A DNA stretch of 64,000 bases from Nitrospira sp. Its GTDB lineage: Bacteria > Nitrospirota > Nitrospiria > Nitrospirales > Nitrospiraceae. The translations under genes were made by a program, and so were the position numbers. The notes under the pieces are model-generated. The model was not told the origin of the DNA and searched no databases. It was given only the letters and a program-made list of their open reading frames with translations. The stretch is taken from assembly GCA_005239465.1 (NCBI GenBank), contig SPAW01000005.1, positions 53,556 through 117,555 on the forward strand. Reading direction: 5' to 3'. Shown one piece after another: positions 1 through 8,417 of the stretch; position 1 is the first letter of the stretch; each line of letters begins with the position of its first letter.

Positions 1-2070
1 GACGATCGAGGCGAAGTTGTCGTCGGTGATGATCATATCCGACGCCTGCTTGGTGACTTCCGTTCCTGATTCCCCCATGGCGATGCCGATGTCGGCACCT
101 TTGATGGCGGGGGCGTCGTTGACGCCGTCGCCCGTCATCGCGACCACCGCATCGTTCGCTTTCCAGGCTCGAATGATGCGCAGTTTGTGCTCGGCGGTGA
201 CGCGGGCATACACGGCGACTTGGGGCGCGATTTTCCGCAGTTCTGCATCGGATAGCTTGTCCAACTCCGGCCCAGCGAGGGCGGCGTCGTCACCCGACGC
301 GATGCCGAGTTCCCGCGCAATGGCCATCGCGGTGTGCGGATGGTCTCCGGTAATCATCACCACGCGAATGCCAGCGGCGCGACATTTTGCGACGGCCTCT
401 TTGGCCTCCTGACGCGGCGGATCATACATCCCTGACAGACCGACGAACACGAGATCGCGTTCCACGGCTGGCGCGGTAAGGTCAGCGGACGACGCGTTGT
501 CCAGGTCCCGATAGGCCGAACCGAGCACGCGCAGGGCTTGCTGCGCCATCGCATCGTTGTGCGCCACAATGTTCCGGCGATCTTGCTCGGTCAGGAGACG
601 GACCCCGGTGCTGGTGTAGAGGTTTGTGCAGCGCTCTAATAGTACGTCGGGAGCGCCGTTGATGAAGGCGCGGAGCTTCCCGTCCGGCATCCGGCGGATG
701 ACCGTGCTCCGTTTGCGGTCGGAGTCGAACGGGAGTTCGTGCTGCTTCGGCAGGTCCTGCTCAATGCGCTTCCGGTTTCCGCCTGCTTTGCGACCGGCAG
801 CGAGCAAGGCGCCTTCGGTGGGGTCGCCGATGACGTTCCACGTCCCGTCTTCCTGGACGAGATGGGCGTTGTTGCAGCCGAGGAGGACGGTCGCCAGTTC
901 GAGCAACGGCGCGGCATGCTGCGCGTCCGTTTTCTTGCCCTCGACGCACACGTCACCATCCGGCCCGTAGCCTTCGCCGGTGACGTCGTAGCGTTGGCCT
1001 GCGACGTAGAGAGCACGCACGGTCATTTTGCCGACCGTCAATGTGCCGGTCTTGTCCGTGCAGATGACCGTCGTTGAGCCGAGCGTCTCGACCGCCGGCA
1101 GTTTGCGCACGAGCGCACGGCGGCGGGACATGCGCAATACCCCGAGCGCGAGCGCAACCGTGACGACTGCGGGCAGCCCTTCCGGCACGGCGGCCACGGC
1201 AAGGCTGACCGAGGTCATGAAGAACTCGAAGGGCGGTATCCCGCGCAGCAGCCCAAGCCCGAACAGCAGCGCGACGATGGCCAAGGTTGCCCACACGAGG
1301 AGATGTCCGAACGAGTCGAGCTTCTTCTGCAGAGGCGTGCCTGCCTCCGCCCCAGCCTCTTCTATAAGACCGGCGATGCGACCTAGTTCCGTGTCCATTG
1401 CCGTGGCCACCACGACCGCCTGTCCGGTGCCCGCCGCGACGCTGGTTCCCATAAAGACCATGTTTTCGCGGTCTCCGAGCGGGATGTCGCCCTGCTCCAA
1501 CGCGGCAGCCTGCTTTGTTACCGCATGCGATTCGCCGGTCAGCGCAGACTCGATACACTTGAGCGAGGCCGCCTCCAGGAGTCGTGCGTCGGCCGCAACC
1601 AGGTCACCGGCTTCCAGCGCGAGGATGTCACCTGCGACGACGCCCGAGGCGGGAATCGAAGTGACCTGTCCGTCACGCTGCACCGTGGCGTGGGGCGAAG
1701 TCATCTTTTTGAGCGCCGCGATAGATTTCTCGGCCTTGAATTCCTGGTAGAAGCCGATGACGGCGTTGAGGATGACAATGGTGAGGATGGCGATGGCATC
1801 CATCCGTTCGCCAAGCAGGCCGGAGATCACAGCCGCGGCGATGAGAACCCAGATGATCAGACTCTTGAACTGGGCGAGGAACATCTGGAGCGGGCTGATG
1901 GGTTTGCCTTCTTTCAGCTCGTTCGGGCCGTTCGCGGCAAGTCGACGCGCAGCCTCCGGCGCAGAAAGTCCGGAGACTGCGGAGCCGAGTTGGACCAACA
2001 CTTCCTCGGCTGACTGGCTGTGCCAGGCGTTGCCTTTCGGTTGTGCGGCAATGGCGGGTGCTGTGGTCAT
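1..2070 (-). CDS. P-type cation-transporting ATPase (P2A, Ca2+-type), 3' end outside window
   Basis: The 690 visible codons read in frame from ATG at 2070 to the left edge, so the C-terminal membrane domain is missing only because the window ends. Visible in order are an N-terminal cation-ATPase domain, two early membrane segments (about residues 65-105), the actuator-domain TGES motif (about 180), the phosphorylation motif DKTGTLT (about 337) and the hinge motif TGDGVNDAP (about 643). Known members of the P2A group export Ca2+ or Mn2+ across the inner membrane using ATP. The start overlaps the stop of the upstream antiporter remnant by 4 bp, which suggests an ancestral two-gene cation operon. 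Substrate is inferred from overall similarity; no ion-site residues are visible. Confidence 0.93.
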   Translation of the reverse strand, partial: MTTAPAIAAQPKGNAWHSQSAEEVLVQLGSAVSGLSAPEAARRLAANGPNELKEGKPISPLQMFLAQFKSLIIWVLIAAAVISGLLGERMDAIAILTIVILNAVIGFYQEFKAEKSIAALKKMTSPHATVQRDGQVTSIPASGVVAGDILALEAGDLVAADARLLEAASLKCIESALTGESHAVTKQAAALEQGDIPLGDRENMVFMGTSVAAGTGQAVVVATAMDTELGRIAGLIEEAGAEAGTPLQKKLDSFGHLLVWATLAIVALLFGLGLLRGIPPFEFFMTSVSLAVAAVPEGLPAVVTVALALGVLRMSRRRALVRKLPAVETLGSTTVICTDKTGTLTVGKMTVRALYVAGQRYDVTGEGYGPDGDVCVEGKKTDAQHAAPLLELATVLLGCNNAHLVQEDGTWNVIGDPTEGALLAAGRKAGGNRKRIEQDLPKQHELPFDSDRKRSTVIRRMPDGKLRAFINGAPDVLLERCTNLYTSTGVRLLTEQDRRNIVAHNDAMAQQALRVLGSAYRDLDNASSADLTAPAVERDLVFVGLSGMYDPPRQEAKEAVAKCRAAGIRVVMITGDHPHTAMAIARELGIASGDDAALAGPELDKLSDAELRKIAPQVAVYARVTAEHKLRIIRAWKANDAVVAMTGDGVNDAPAIKGADIGIAMGESGTEVTKQASDMIITDDNFASIV

Positions 2071-2461
2071 ACGGGGACTTCTTTCGAATCGAGACATTGC
2101 GTGCGGATCCCCTTCCGCTCCTGTACTGCGGGGTAGACGTCTGGGTCGATGATGACAACGAGCCGAAGCATCTGAGCGTTCAGAAACCAGTCGATCACCT
2201 TGGCACCTTCTCCTCCACGAGGATCACGAATGGCAACCATTGCCGAACCGATGATCGAACCCAGGGCGATGCCTGCCTCACCCTCCCACGAGCCGACGGC
2301 CCTGCCCCCAAGATTTTCCGGATCGAAACCGATCAACATGACGCTGATGAGAAACGGGGACACTCAGAAGCCCACCGAAGTTCCGATGGCTCCTCTGACG
2401 ACAGTAGCGGATCAAGCCGAACCAAAACGCAAAGAGGGTGATCGCAATGTGGCCACGACAT
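2067..2461 (-). pseudogene. Decayed fragment resembling a cation (Ca2+) antiporter N-terminus
   Basis: ATG at 2461 has a good GGGAG ribosome site six bases away, but the reading frame changes twice. The second frame gives a hydrophobic stretch ITLFAFWFGLIRYC and the third gives FLISVMLIGFDPENL followed by a small-residue-rich helix with SIIGSAMVAI. The SxxIGFDPENL and GSIIGSAMVAIA-like pattern resembles the first helices of calcium/cation antiporters. Both frame changes are repaired by deleting one base from a short homopolymer (TT near 2446, CCCC near 2360). The last 50 residues are not recognised. The product is much shorter than an intact antiporter, so this is a remnant even if the frameshifts are sequencing errors. 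Confidence 0.45.
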
Positions 2462-2512
2462 GGCTCACTCCCTTCTGCTCACACGAACAGTCGATTGTTC
2501 TCGACGCGCCAC

Positions 2513-2854
2513 CTACCGGCGGCCCTTGCTTGAGCGACTCATGTGTTCACTAGCCAAGGTCGCGGCCTCGTCAGCCATCTTCCTGTAGTTTCGAGCAATC
2601 GTACGGCAATGCGCTGCTTGCTCAGCTATGTCACTAGCCTTATAGAGCTCTGGGTGATGCTCATAGGATTCAGCTGTATTGTCCCAGAACCGCGCTTGCG
2701 CTTTGAAATTCTGAGCCTGATCGGCATAGTACATCGCTAGTTGCTGATGACCGCCCTTGATAATCGGGCTCTCAACCGGCGACGCAGCGAAGCTTTGCAT
2801 TGCGAACAGAAAACCCAGAATCATGAACGCGGAAACCCATTTAACCTTTAGCAT
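2513..2854 (-). CDS. Small secreted helical protein (copy 1 of YYADQA family)
   Basis: The 113-residue product starts with a clear Sec signal peptide ending SFA-A near residue 24. The mature part is predicted all-helical and carries the pattern LAMYYADQAQ, then RFW, YEHHPELY, AAHCRTIA, and DEAATLASEH. The same pattern recurs in four other genes of this window (3827-4160, 4471-4818, 16524-16895, 62009-62182). ATG at 2854 is chosen because GAGGAGGG lies just upstream; a TTG one codon earlier is less likely. The function is unknown. A single conserved Cys and several conserved His could bind metal, which is inference. A 20-bp palindrome at 2874-2893 precedes the ribosome site. Confidence 0.8.
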   Translation of the reverse strand: MLKVKWVSAFMILGFLFAMQSFAASPVESPIIKGGHQQLAMYYADQAQNFKAQARFWDNTAESYEHHPELYKASDIAEQAAHCRTIARNYRKMADEAATLASEHMSRSSKGRR

Positions 2855-2873
2855 CAAACACCCTCCTCTGTTT

Positions 2874-2893
2874 GCAGTGAACTATTTCACTGC
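2874..2893. promoter_or_regulatory. 20-bp palindrome in 5' region of small secreted gene, copy 1
   Basis: GCAGTGAA-CTAT-TTCACTGC forms 8-bp arms around a 4-base centre directly upstream of the ribosome site of the minus-strand gene at 2513-2854. The duplicate locus has the matching palindrome at 16912-16931 with one pair changed in both arms. It could be an RNA hairpin or a dimer operator. Confidence 0.6.
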
Positions 2894-3011
2894 GTTGGTG
2901 AGTTGCAGTTGTCTCGCATCATCACCCGTACTATGTTCCCGTATCTTCCGAGTGCTCAAGCCGAGACACTGACGCACTTCTGTTATAATAGACGTTGAGG
3001 GCCCTCTAGCA

Positions 3012-3662
3012 TTACAGTTTGGGGTCTCCGGACGAATGCCGCACCCGACTTTTCATCGTCGGAAAGGAAGAGACATCACACGTGCAGTTACGACAACTGC
3101 GCTCACAGCACGGACCGCAAAAACGCACTAAGCGTGCCCGTAGGACTTGGCGTGCCCGATGTAAACGCACCCTCACGTTATTGCGGGTCATCGCCAATTC
3201 TTGTGCGACTGTTTTGGATGACTCGCCCTCGAGATCAATGCGCCGGATGAGTTCCGCATAACTTGGCCGCAGGGTTGGCAGAAGCACGTATGCACAACTG
3301 CATGGGTTGTCGCCGACCTCCTCAAACGGAGGCACCTTGCCATGCCCTGAGTGGATGAGGACCTGGCGATAGGCTTTCTTTCCCCTCGCTTCGACCGCAT
3401 GCTTCCGCAGATAGTCGACAAGGGTATGGCGGAGAATGCTGGAGAACCAGGCCACGGCATCCTCACGACGCCGCGGCGAGGATCGGCGTTCTATCGTTTG
3501 GAGAACACTCTGCTGGAAGAGGTCCTGCGCAACGTTGGCATCCCCAACTCGTTTGCGCAAAAAAGACAGGAAGGTGCCCCTCGCATTCAGAATTTGCTGG
3601 ATCGGGTCCTGTCCGCTATGCGCTTGTGCACGCCGATTGTTGCTTTGGTTCCTGCGCCTCAT
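3012..3662 (-). CDS. ECF-type RNA polymerase sigma factor with Cys-rich C-terminus
   Basis: Region 2 is visible as FLSFLRKRVGDANVAQDLFQ with the downstream AWFSSILRHTLVDYLRK core, and region 4 as LAMTRNNVRVRLHRARQVLR, a typical helix-turn-helix. The start at 3662 (216 residues) is chosen because the sequence further upstream to 3800 does not look like protein; no strong ribosome site supports either start. After region 4 the protein carries CGPCC, then C and CTC spacings, a cluster of Cys residues that could bind a metal. No anti-sigma gene is adjacent; instead small secreted YYADQA-family genes flank it on both sides. Regulation by metal or redox through the tail is inference. Confidence 0.85.
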   Translation of the reverse strand: MRRRNQSNNRRAQAHSGQDPIQQILNARGTFLSFLRKRVGDANVAQDLFQQSVLQTIERRSSPRRREDAVAWFSSILRHTLVDYLRKHAVEARGKKAYRQVLIHSGHGKVPPFEEVGDNPCSCAYVLLPTLRPSYAELIRRIDLEGESSKTVAQELAMTRNNVRVRLHRARQVLRARLVRFCGPCCERSCRNCTCDVSSFPTMKSRVRHSSGDPKL

Positions 3663-3826
3663 TATGACCAGGCCACTCCCTGTCCAACAGTGCTGACTTG
3701 CGTGGCACCGACCCCACGACGATACGCGTCGGAGCAGGCCGGTCCTGCCTTCAGCGCTGGACCTCGTCCACGGCCTCACTAACTCGTTGAGTTGGCCCAT
3801 TGTTGGCGTGCCTACCGGACCATGCC

Positions 3827-4160
3827 CTACGGATGCATCGAGCGGTGTTCCGCGGCCAAAGCATCGGCTTCATCCGCCGCTTTTTTGCAGTTTTGGGCGA
3901 TCGCGCGGCAATGTGCGGCATGCTGCGCCGTGTCGGCCTTCGTGTCCAGCTCCGAATGCTTCTCATAAAATTCGGCCGTGAACTCCCATTGCTTCGCTTT
4001 CTCCCGAAGCTCCTGAGCCTGGTCAGCATAGTAGTTGGCCAGGAGCGGATGATCGTAAGGGCTAATCAATCTGTTGGGACGGCATTCCCGCGCATCCCTG
4101 ACCTAATAGAGCCAGGCCTAACACCGACAGCACGGACATTGAGCGAATCATGGACCTCAT
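3827..4160 (-). pseudogene. YYADQA-family small lipoprotein, frameshifted
   Basis: ATG at 4160, preceded by GGAGGAGG, encodes a lipoprotein signal MRSMIRSMSVLSVLG through lipobox GQGC, then reaches TAG at codon 33 (4064-4062). The mature domain, beginning SPYDHPLLANYYADQAQELR and continuing to EADALAAEH, lies in another frame from about 4069 down to 3827. Deleting one C from the CCC near 4079 joins the two parts into a normal family member of about 110 residues. It sits between the sigma factor and the divergent gene at 4471. It may be a real mutation or a homopolymer sequencing error. Confidence 0.7.
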
Positions 4161-4470
4161 CACCGCCTCCTCCTGTTGTGCGAGAACGCGCAGAGTTCTC
4201 GCTTCAATAACAATCCCTTCGACATGTGCTCACAGGCGGCCCCCTGTTTCCTGAAGCAGCAAAGCCAATGCCTTACATAAATGTTTTCGGAAAGTCACCA
4301 CTCTATCGGCGTCACAGAGCAACTGCGTCTCGAAAACCGAGGCGTGCACACTCATCGCAAGTGGCAGAAAAGGCCAACCCCGGATAATGCCTGACCTAAA
4401 ATGCTACACCTACAAACCTTCGTTGATTCCTTTCTCAGTCTGTGATAGCGATTGACGCTGTCAGGAGAGA
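4161..4470. other. Divergent intergenic region, no gene seen
   Basis: This 310-bp stretch separates the minus-strand lipoprotein and sigma genes from the plus-strand gene at 4471. It should hold both divergent promoters. No convincing -35/-10 pair, repeat or RNA structure could be picked by eye. Confidence 0.5.
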
Positions 4471-4818
4471 ATGGGGCTTATGCGCACTCGCTGGTCGGGC
4501 CGATGGCTCAGCGCCGCCTTGTTGGCAACAACAATCAGCTGCGCGTCCGGTCCTCCACAAGATCTCATCTTGCAGGACGATCATGCCGGGCTCACACGCT
4601 GGTATGCGCGGGAGGCCGCCAGCCTGCGGGATAAGGCAGAGGAGATGCGCCGGATGGCGGAAGAATACGCCAAGCCCGACTACCTGACATCTCCGAAACA
4701 AACCAAGGAAGAATTGATTGCCCATTGTCAGCTCTTCATCAAGCTCTACACCGAGGGAGCCCGGGAAGCCGAGGCGCTCGCCAAACTCCACCACGGTCTG
4801 GACAAGACAATTGAGTAA
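4471..4818 (+). CDS. YYADQA-family small lipoprotein, divergent member
   Basis: The 115-residue product has a basic N-terminus, a hydrophobic helix and a Cys in TISCASG that is a plausible but imperfect lipobox. The mature part keeps the family spacing: HAGLTRWYAREAASLRDKAE, then MAEEYAKPDY, HCQLFIKLY and EAEALAKLHHG. AGGAG at 4463-4467 is very close to ATG 4471 and rather far from ATG 4480, so either start is possible. It is transcribed away from the sigma factor. Function is unknown; periplasmic helical hairpin location is inferred. Confidence 0.75.
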   Translation: MGLMRTRWSGRWLSAALLATTISCASGPPQDLILQDDHAGLTRWYAREAASLRDKAEEMRRMAEEYAKPDYLTSPKQTKEELIAHCQLFIKLYTEGAREAEALAKLHHGLDKTIE

Positions 4819-4977
4819 CTCTTCACAAGCAGTGTCCCTCTGTTGAGAAGCAGATTTCGCGGGACGGCGCACCTCCATCTTTGAGCCGCATCTCTCTCCA
4901 CTGTTAACCAACGACACATCCTGGCAACACAGGCCCGGTAAGGATTGCACTTGGGCGCCAAGTGTGTCTGCTCGCTT

Positions 4978-5904
4978 TTAAAACCACGCCCGTACCCCCG
5001 CCACGAACCGGATCTGACTCGGGTTACCGCCCTCTTGGCGAACCAAGTTGGCCGTCTCGCCAAAACTCTTGTCTAAGGAAATGCCCACGTAGGGCGCAAA
5101 CTCGCGCCGGATTTCATAGCGCAGCCGAACCCCGAATTCGAGATTGTTCAGACCCGAGCCGGTCGTGAACTCCTCGACTCGTTGGATGGCGGCGTTGGTT
5201 TCAAAGCGGGTCTGGAGGATCAGTCGTTGCGTCAGCAACATGTCCTTGGTCAACGACAGACGCGCGGACACGGCGCCGTTCTGCGCAATGAATAGGGCGG
5301 CCTCCAGTTCATAGTTGTACGGCACGAGCCCCTCGATCCCGATCACTCCCAGTCCGCGCGTCACATTGCGTCCCCGGAACGACTGCGTTTCAACGCGGCC
5401 GCCTACCTGAAAATCGTAATACTTTTGGACGAACCGTCCGTAGAGCATTTGAAAATCCACATCGTAGTCCGCCTTGAAAGCCGTATCCCGCTGCCCCTCG
5501 CTTTTGAACCAGATCCGGTTGTAGTCACCGCCGTACCAGCCCTCGATGTCCCACCGGTAGTCGTCACGACTTTGACCCGCGCCTGTACTCGGACGGTATT
5601 CTAGAACGTCAACGAGGGTGAACAGACGATTCTCCTGATCATTGACGGGACTCGGCCAGTCACGTTGCTGGGATACATTCAGTCCCGCCCGCTCTTGCCG
5701 GGCTAAAGGGCCGATGGGCACAGACGCCTGGGACGCGGCAGAACCGGCTTGAACCTTTGAGCTTGGAACCGTATCGGTCATCGTCGATCGAATCGGGGTC
5801 GCGGGGAACTGGAGTGTCGATTGCGCAACGACTGTCGAGTCGATGCCGGCGCTGCACAGGCACGCCAGACACGCTGCAAGCACGCCTCGTAAAGAAACGG
5901 TCAC
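4978..5904 (-). CDS. copB: Copper resistance protein B, outer-membrane barrel
   Basis: The 308-residue protein has an N-terminal signal peptide, then the CopB core beginning VDVLEYRP and continuing WDIEGWYGGDYNRIWFKSEG. The C-terminus is a series of amphipathic strands ending in Phe (FVAGVRAWF), typical of an outer-membrane beta-barrel. Known CopB proteins work with periplasmic CopA in copper sequestration or export. The N-terminal Met/His-rich segment seen in many CopB proteins is short here; Met is instead abundant in the neighbouring CopA. Its start overlaps the copA stop by 4 bp, so the two are translationally coupled. Confidence 0.92.
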   Translation of the reverse strand: MTVSLRGVLAACLACLCSAGIDSTVVAQSTLQFPATPIRSTMTDTVPSSKVQAGSAASQASVPIGPLARQERAGLNVSQQRDWPSPVNDQENRLFTLVDVLEYRPSTGAGQSRDDYRWDIEGWYGGDYNRIWFKSEGQRDTAFKADYDVDFQMLYGRFVQKYYDFQVGGRVETQSFRGRNVTRGLGVIGIEGLVPYNYELEAALFIAQNGAVSARLSLTKDMLLTQRLILQTRFETNAAIQRVEEFTTGSGLNNLEFGVRLRYEIRREFAPYVGISLDKSFGETANLVRQEGGNPSQIRFVAGVRAWF

Positions 5905-7817
5905 CTGGGGCTCTCTCGCTCGTCGCCCGTCACCTCGACGACACGGAACATCCCCGCCTCCATGTGGAGCAGCAGGTGGCAGTGAAACGCCCAGCGTCCC
6001 GGGGCGTCCGCCGTGATGGCGACGGACAGCCGCTCGGCCGGCTTGACGATGACCGTGTGCTTACGCGGCAGGTATTCGCCTGCCCCGTTTTCCAGGTGCA
6101 TCCACATGCCGTGCAAATGGAGCGGATGCTCCATCATGGTGTCGTTCACGAAGGTCCAGCGCAACCGCTCGCCGTAGCGGAAGCGAATCGGTTCGCGGGC
6201 TTCTGAATATTTCTTCCCGTCGAAGGACCACATGTACCGGTTCATATGGCCCGTGAGATGGAGTTCAATTTCACGCTCAGGCTCCCGTTGGTCGGAGTAG
6301 GGCGCAAGACTTTTCAAATCAGTGTAGAGCAGCACCCGCCGCTCACTGTCTTCCAGTCCTCTCCCTGGTTCCCCCAACCGGTTCCGCGAATACTCGGCCA
6401 CCGTTTGATTGCCGGGGCCATGATCGTCGGGGCTATGCTTGACGGGCTCGGCGCCGGGAATCTTCGAGCGGCGTGGATCGCCCGCACCCATGGCCGGCAT
6501 CTCGTGCCTATCCGGCATCTTCTCCATTCCTGAACCGTGTTGCCCGTGTTCCATGGTTGGTGTGTCGTCAGACGGTTTCACGCTCGGCATCTCGCCGGAC
6601 GGAGCCATGCCGGGCATTGTCATGCCGCCGCCATGAGCGTGCGGCTTCATACCCGGCATGTCCATTCCCTGCATGTCCATGCCTTCCATCTTCATGCCCA
6701 TATCCTCCATCGTGCGGAGCGGCCTGGGGCGGCGTTCAGGAATCTCCGCGCTCAGGCCCGCTCTTGTCGCAAGTGTGCCGCGCGCGTAACCGCTGCGATC
6801 CATCGTCTCGGCAAAGATGGTGTATGGACGATCTTCGGCAGGTTCGACGATCACATCGTAGGTTTCCGCCGGTCCCATGCGAAACTCGTCCACCACGACC
6901 GGCTGCACGTTCTGCCCGTCCGTCTGCACGACGGTCATCGTGAGTCCAGGGATTCGGACGTCGTAGAAGGTCATGGCGGCCGCATCGATGAAACGGAGGC
7001 GCACCCGCTCGCCCGGACGGAACAGTCCCGTCCAGTTGCCGGCGGGCGACCGGCCGTTCATCAGATACGTGAACGCGTAGCCTGTGACATCCGCAAAGTC
7101 CGTCGGGTCCATCCGCATCTGGTCCCAACTCAAGTAGTTCTGCAGCGCTGGCCAGAAGCCCATGCGCCCCACGTCGGTCAAGAACTCCCTCGTCGCGCGC
7201 TTTTGGAAGTTATAGTAGCCGCCGAGCTTCTTCAGATTGGAGAGCAGGGTTTCGGGCGAGTCGAAGCTCCAATCCGAGAGCACCACCACATAGTCACGCT
7301 CGTAGCGAAAGGGTTCCGGCTCTTGTGGATCAATGATCATCGGCGCGTACATGCCCATGAGCTCCTGGCCACCCGAGTGACTATGAAACCAATAGGTCCC
7401 GCTCTGACGGATTGGAAACTGGTAGGTAAAGGTGATGCCCGGCTCGATGCCGGCGAAGCTGACCCCGGGCACGCCATCCATCTCGGGCGACAGAAGCAGC
7501 CCGTGCCAGTGAATCGACGTACTTTCTTCAAGCCGGTTCGTGACGCGCAGCGTCGCCTGTTGCCCTTCTTTCAGGCGGATCACGGGACCCGGAATGGTTC
7601 CATTGATCGTCATCGCCGTCCCTATTCGACCGTCAACCCGGAATAGCTGCTCGCTGATGATCAGATCGATGGCGTCTCCGCTCAGCGGAGTCTGTGCACC
7701 GGTATTGGCGGCGCTCATCAAGGCATAGACGGGAACCAGTCGTTCCATGGCTGCGAACAGCCCCAACGCCCCGGCGCGCTTCAGCAGCAGACGTCTCGAA
7801 ATATGGTCGGAGTTCAT
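5901..7817 (-). CDS. copA: Multicopper oxidase, copper resistance system CopA
   Basis: The 638-residue protein starts with a twin-arginine type leader (SRRLLLKRAGALG), so it is probably exported folded through Tat. Copper-site motifs are visible in the expected order: HWHG near residue 100, HSHSGGQ near 145, HPLHLHGMW near 560 and HCHLLLHMEAGMF near 612. Between the second and third cupredoxin domains lies a Met/His-rich stretch with repeated MxGMDM units (about residues 370-440) that is the usual copper-loading region. The enzyme is expected to oxidise Cu(I) in the periplasm. It is followed by copB with a 4-bp overlap and preceded by a broken TPR lipoprotein gene. Confidence 0.95.
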   Translation of the reverse strand: MNSDHISRRLLLKRAGALGLFAAMERLVPVYALMSAANTGAQTPLSGDAIDLIISEQLFRVDGRIGTAMTINGTIPGPVIRLKEGQQATLRVTNRLEESTSIHWHGLLLSPEMDGVPGVSFAGIEPGITFTYQFPIRQSGTYWFHSHSGGQELMGMYAPMIIDPQEPEPFRYERDYVVVLSDWSFDSPETLLSNLKKLGGYYNFQKRATREFLTDVGRMGFWPALQNYLSWDQMRMDPTDFADVTGYAFTYLMNGRSPAGNWTGLFRPGERVRLRFIDAAAMTFYDVRIPGLTMTVVQTDGQNVQPVVVDEFRMGPAETYDVIVEPAEDRPYTIFAETMDRSGYARGTLATRAGLSAEIPERRPRPLRTMEDMGMKMEGMDMQGMDMPGMKPHAHGGGMTMPGMAPSGEMPSVKPSDDTPTMEHGQHGSGMEKMPDRHEMPAMGAGDPRRSKIPGAEPVKHSPDDHGPGNQTVAEYSRNRLGEPGRGLEDSERRVLLYTDLKSLAPYSDQREPEREIELHLTGHMNRYMWSFDGKKYSEAREPIRFRYGERLRWTFVNDTMMEHPLHLHGMWMHLENGAGEYLPRKHTVIVKPAERLSVAITADAPGRWAFHCHLLLHMEAGMFRVVEVTGDERESPR

Positions 7818-7883
7818 GTAGTTCCTTCCTTGACCTACTTGGAATGCCTCAAAGAATCCTCCGGCCTGTTCCCTCAGCCTAGT

Positions 7884-8281
7884 CTAGTGGCTGTGCATGT
7901 GCCCATCAGAACCGGGCATGGTCACTTCTTTCTCCGGAACCGACACCCCCGCGAGCGGAGGCGAGTTCCAGATCACTTTGTTGCCTGGCGCCAGATTCGC
8001 CGTTTTCTTTAAGGAAAAGCGCGTCACCCTCTTGCATCGCGTTGAGTCGATACAAGACCATCCCTGAGTTGTAGTGGGCTTCGGCGAACTCCGGAGATGC
8101 GGCGATCGCCGCGTCAAAATGTTGCTTGGCGTTTTCCCACCGATTCTGTTGATAGACGTGAACCCCTTCGTCATTGTGATGCGCTGGCGCGGACAAGACC
8201 GTCCGCTTGGGTATCGACTGACACCCGAGCCACCATCGCTCCGACCAACACCACGACCGCCAACACTCCTCTTCCTGTCAT
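7884..8281 (-). pseudogene. TPR lipoprotein, two frameshifts
   Basis: ATG at 8281 has GGAGGGG upstream and encodes a hydrophobic export signal (VLAVVVLVGAM). The lipobox-like GCQS and the TPR helices (QQNRWENAKQHFDAAIA, FAEAHYNSGMVLYRL) lie in a second frame, and the tail KKTANLAPGNKVIW to GSDGHMHSH lies in a third. Both changes are repaired by removing one base, in GG near 8232 and in TTTT near 8010. Repaired, it would be a lipoprotein of about 130 residues with one TPR hairpin and a His-rich end, lying just upstream of copA in the same direction. A scaffold or copper-related role is inference from position. Confidence 0.7.
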
Positions 8282-8282
8282 T

Positions 8283-8414
8283 TCATCCCCCTCCATTCTT
8301 GGGTAATGCCGCATCGCTCGTTTGATTCGTTGTCCGTTCTTTCCACCACCACATGACATAGACGGGCGGAATGGCAAACAGCGTCAGGATCATGGCGGAG
8401 AAGACCCCGCCGAC
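8283..8414 (-). pseudogene. Displaced 3' end of a cusA-like gene
   Basis: Read on the minus strand this gives VGGVFSAMILTLFAIPPVY followed by VMWWWKER and a divergent tail of about 16 residues before TGA at 8285-8283. The intact cusA at 9989 ends with the near-identical VGGVFSAMILTLFVIPSVY and a different tail. The fragment begins abruptly next to the stop of the methyltransferase at 8418. Two methyltransferase genes therefore sit between cusA and a second, older-looking cusA 3' end. Confidence 0.85.
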
Positions 8415-8417
8415 CTA

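Larger units (their letters stand above)
2483..2905. repeat. Left copy of about 430-bp segmental duplication
   Basis: This segment, from GAACAGTCGATTGTTCTC through the small secreted gene and its 5' palindrome to GCGTTGGT, matches 16493-16945 in the same orientation over its full length. The similarity runs past the stop codon and past the ribosome site, so it is a DNA duplication and not only protein paralogy. The two copies lie at the outer edges of the copper region. Confidence 0.8.

Noticed and set aside
3663..3800. N-terminal extension of the sigma factor to 3800
   Set aside because: The added 46 residues look unlike protein and have no ribosome site; the sigma-2 region begins soon after 3662.
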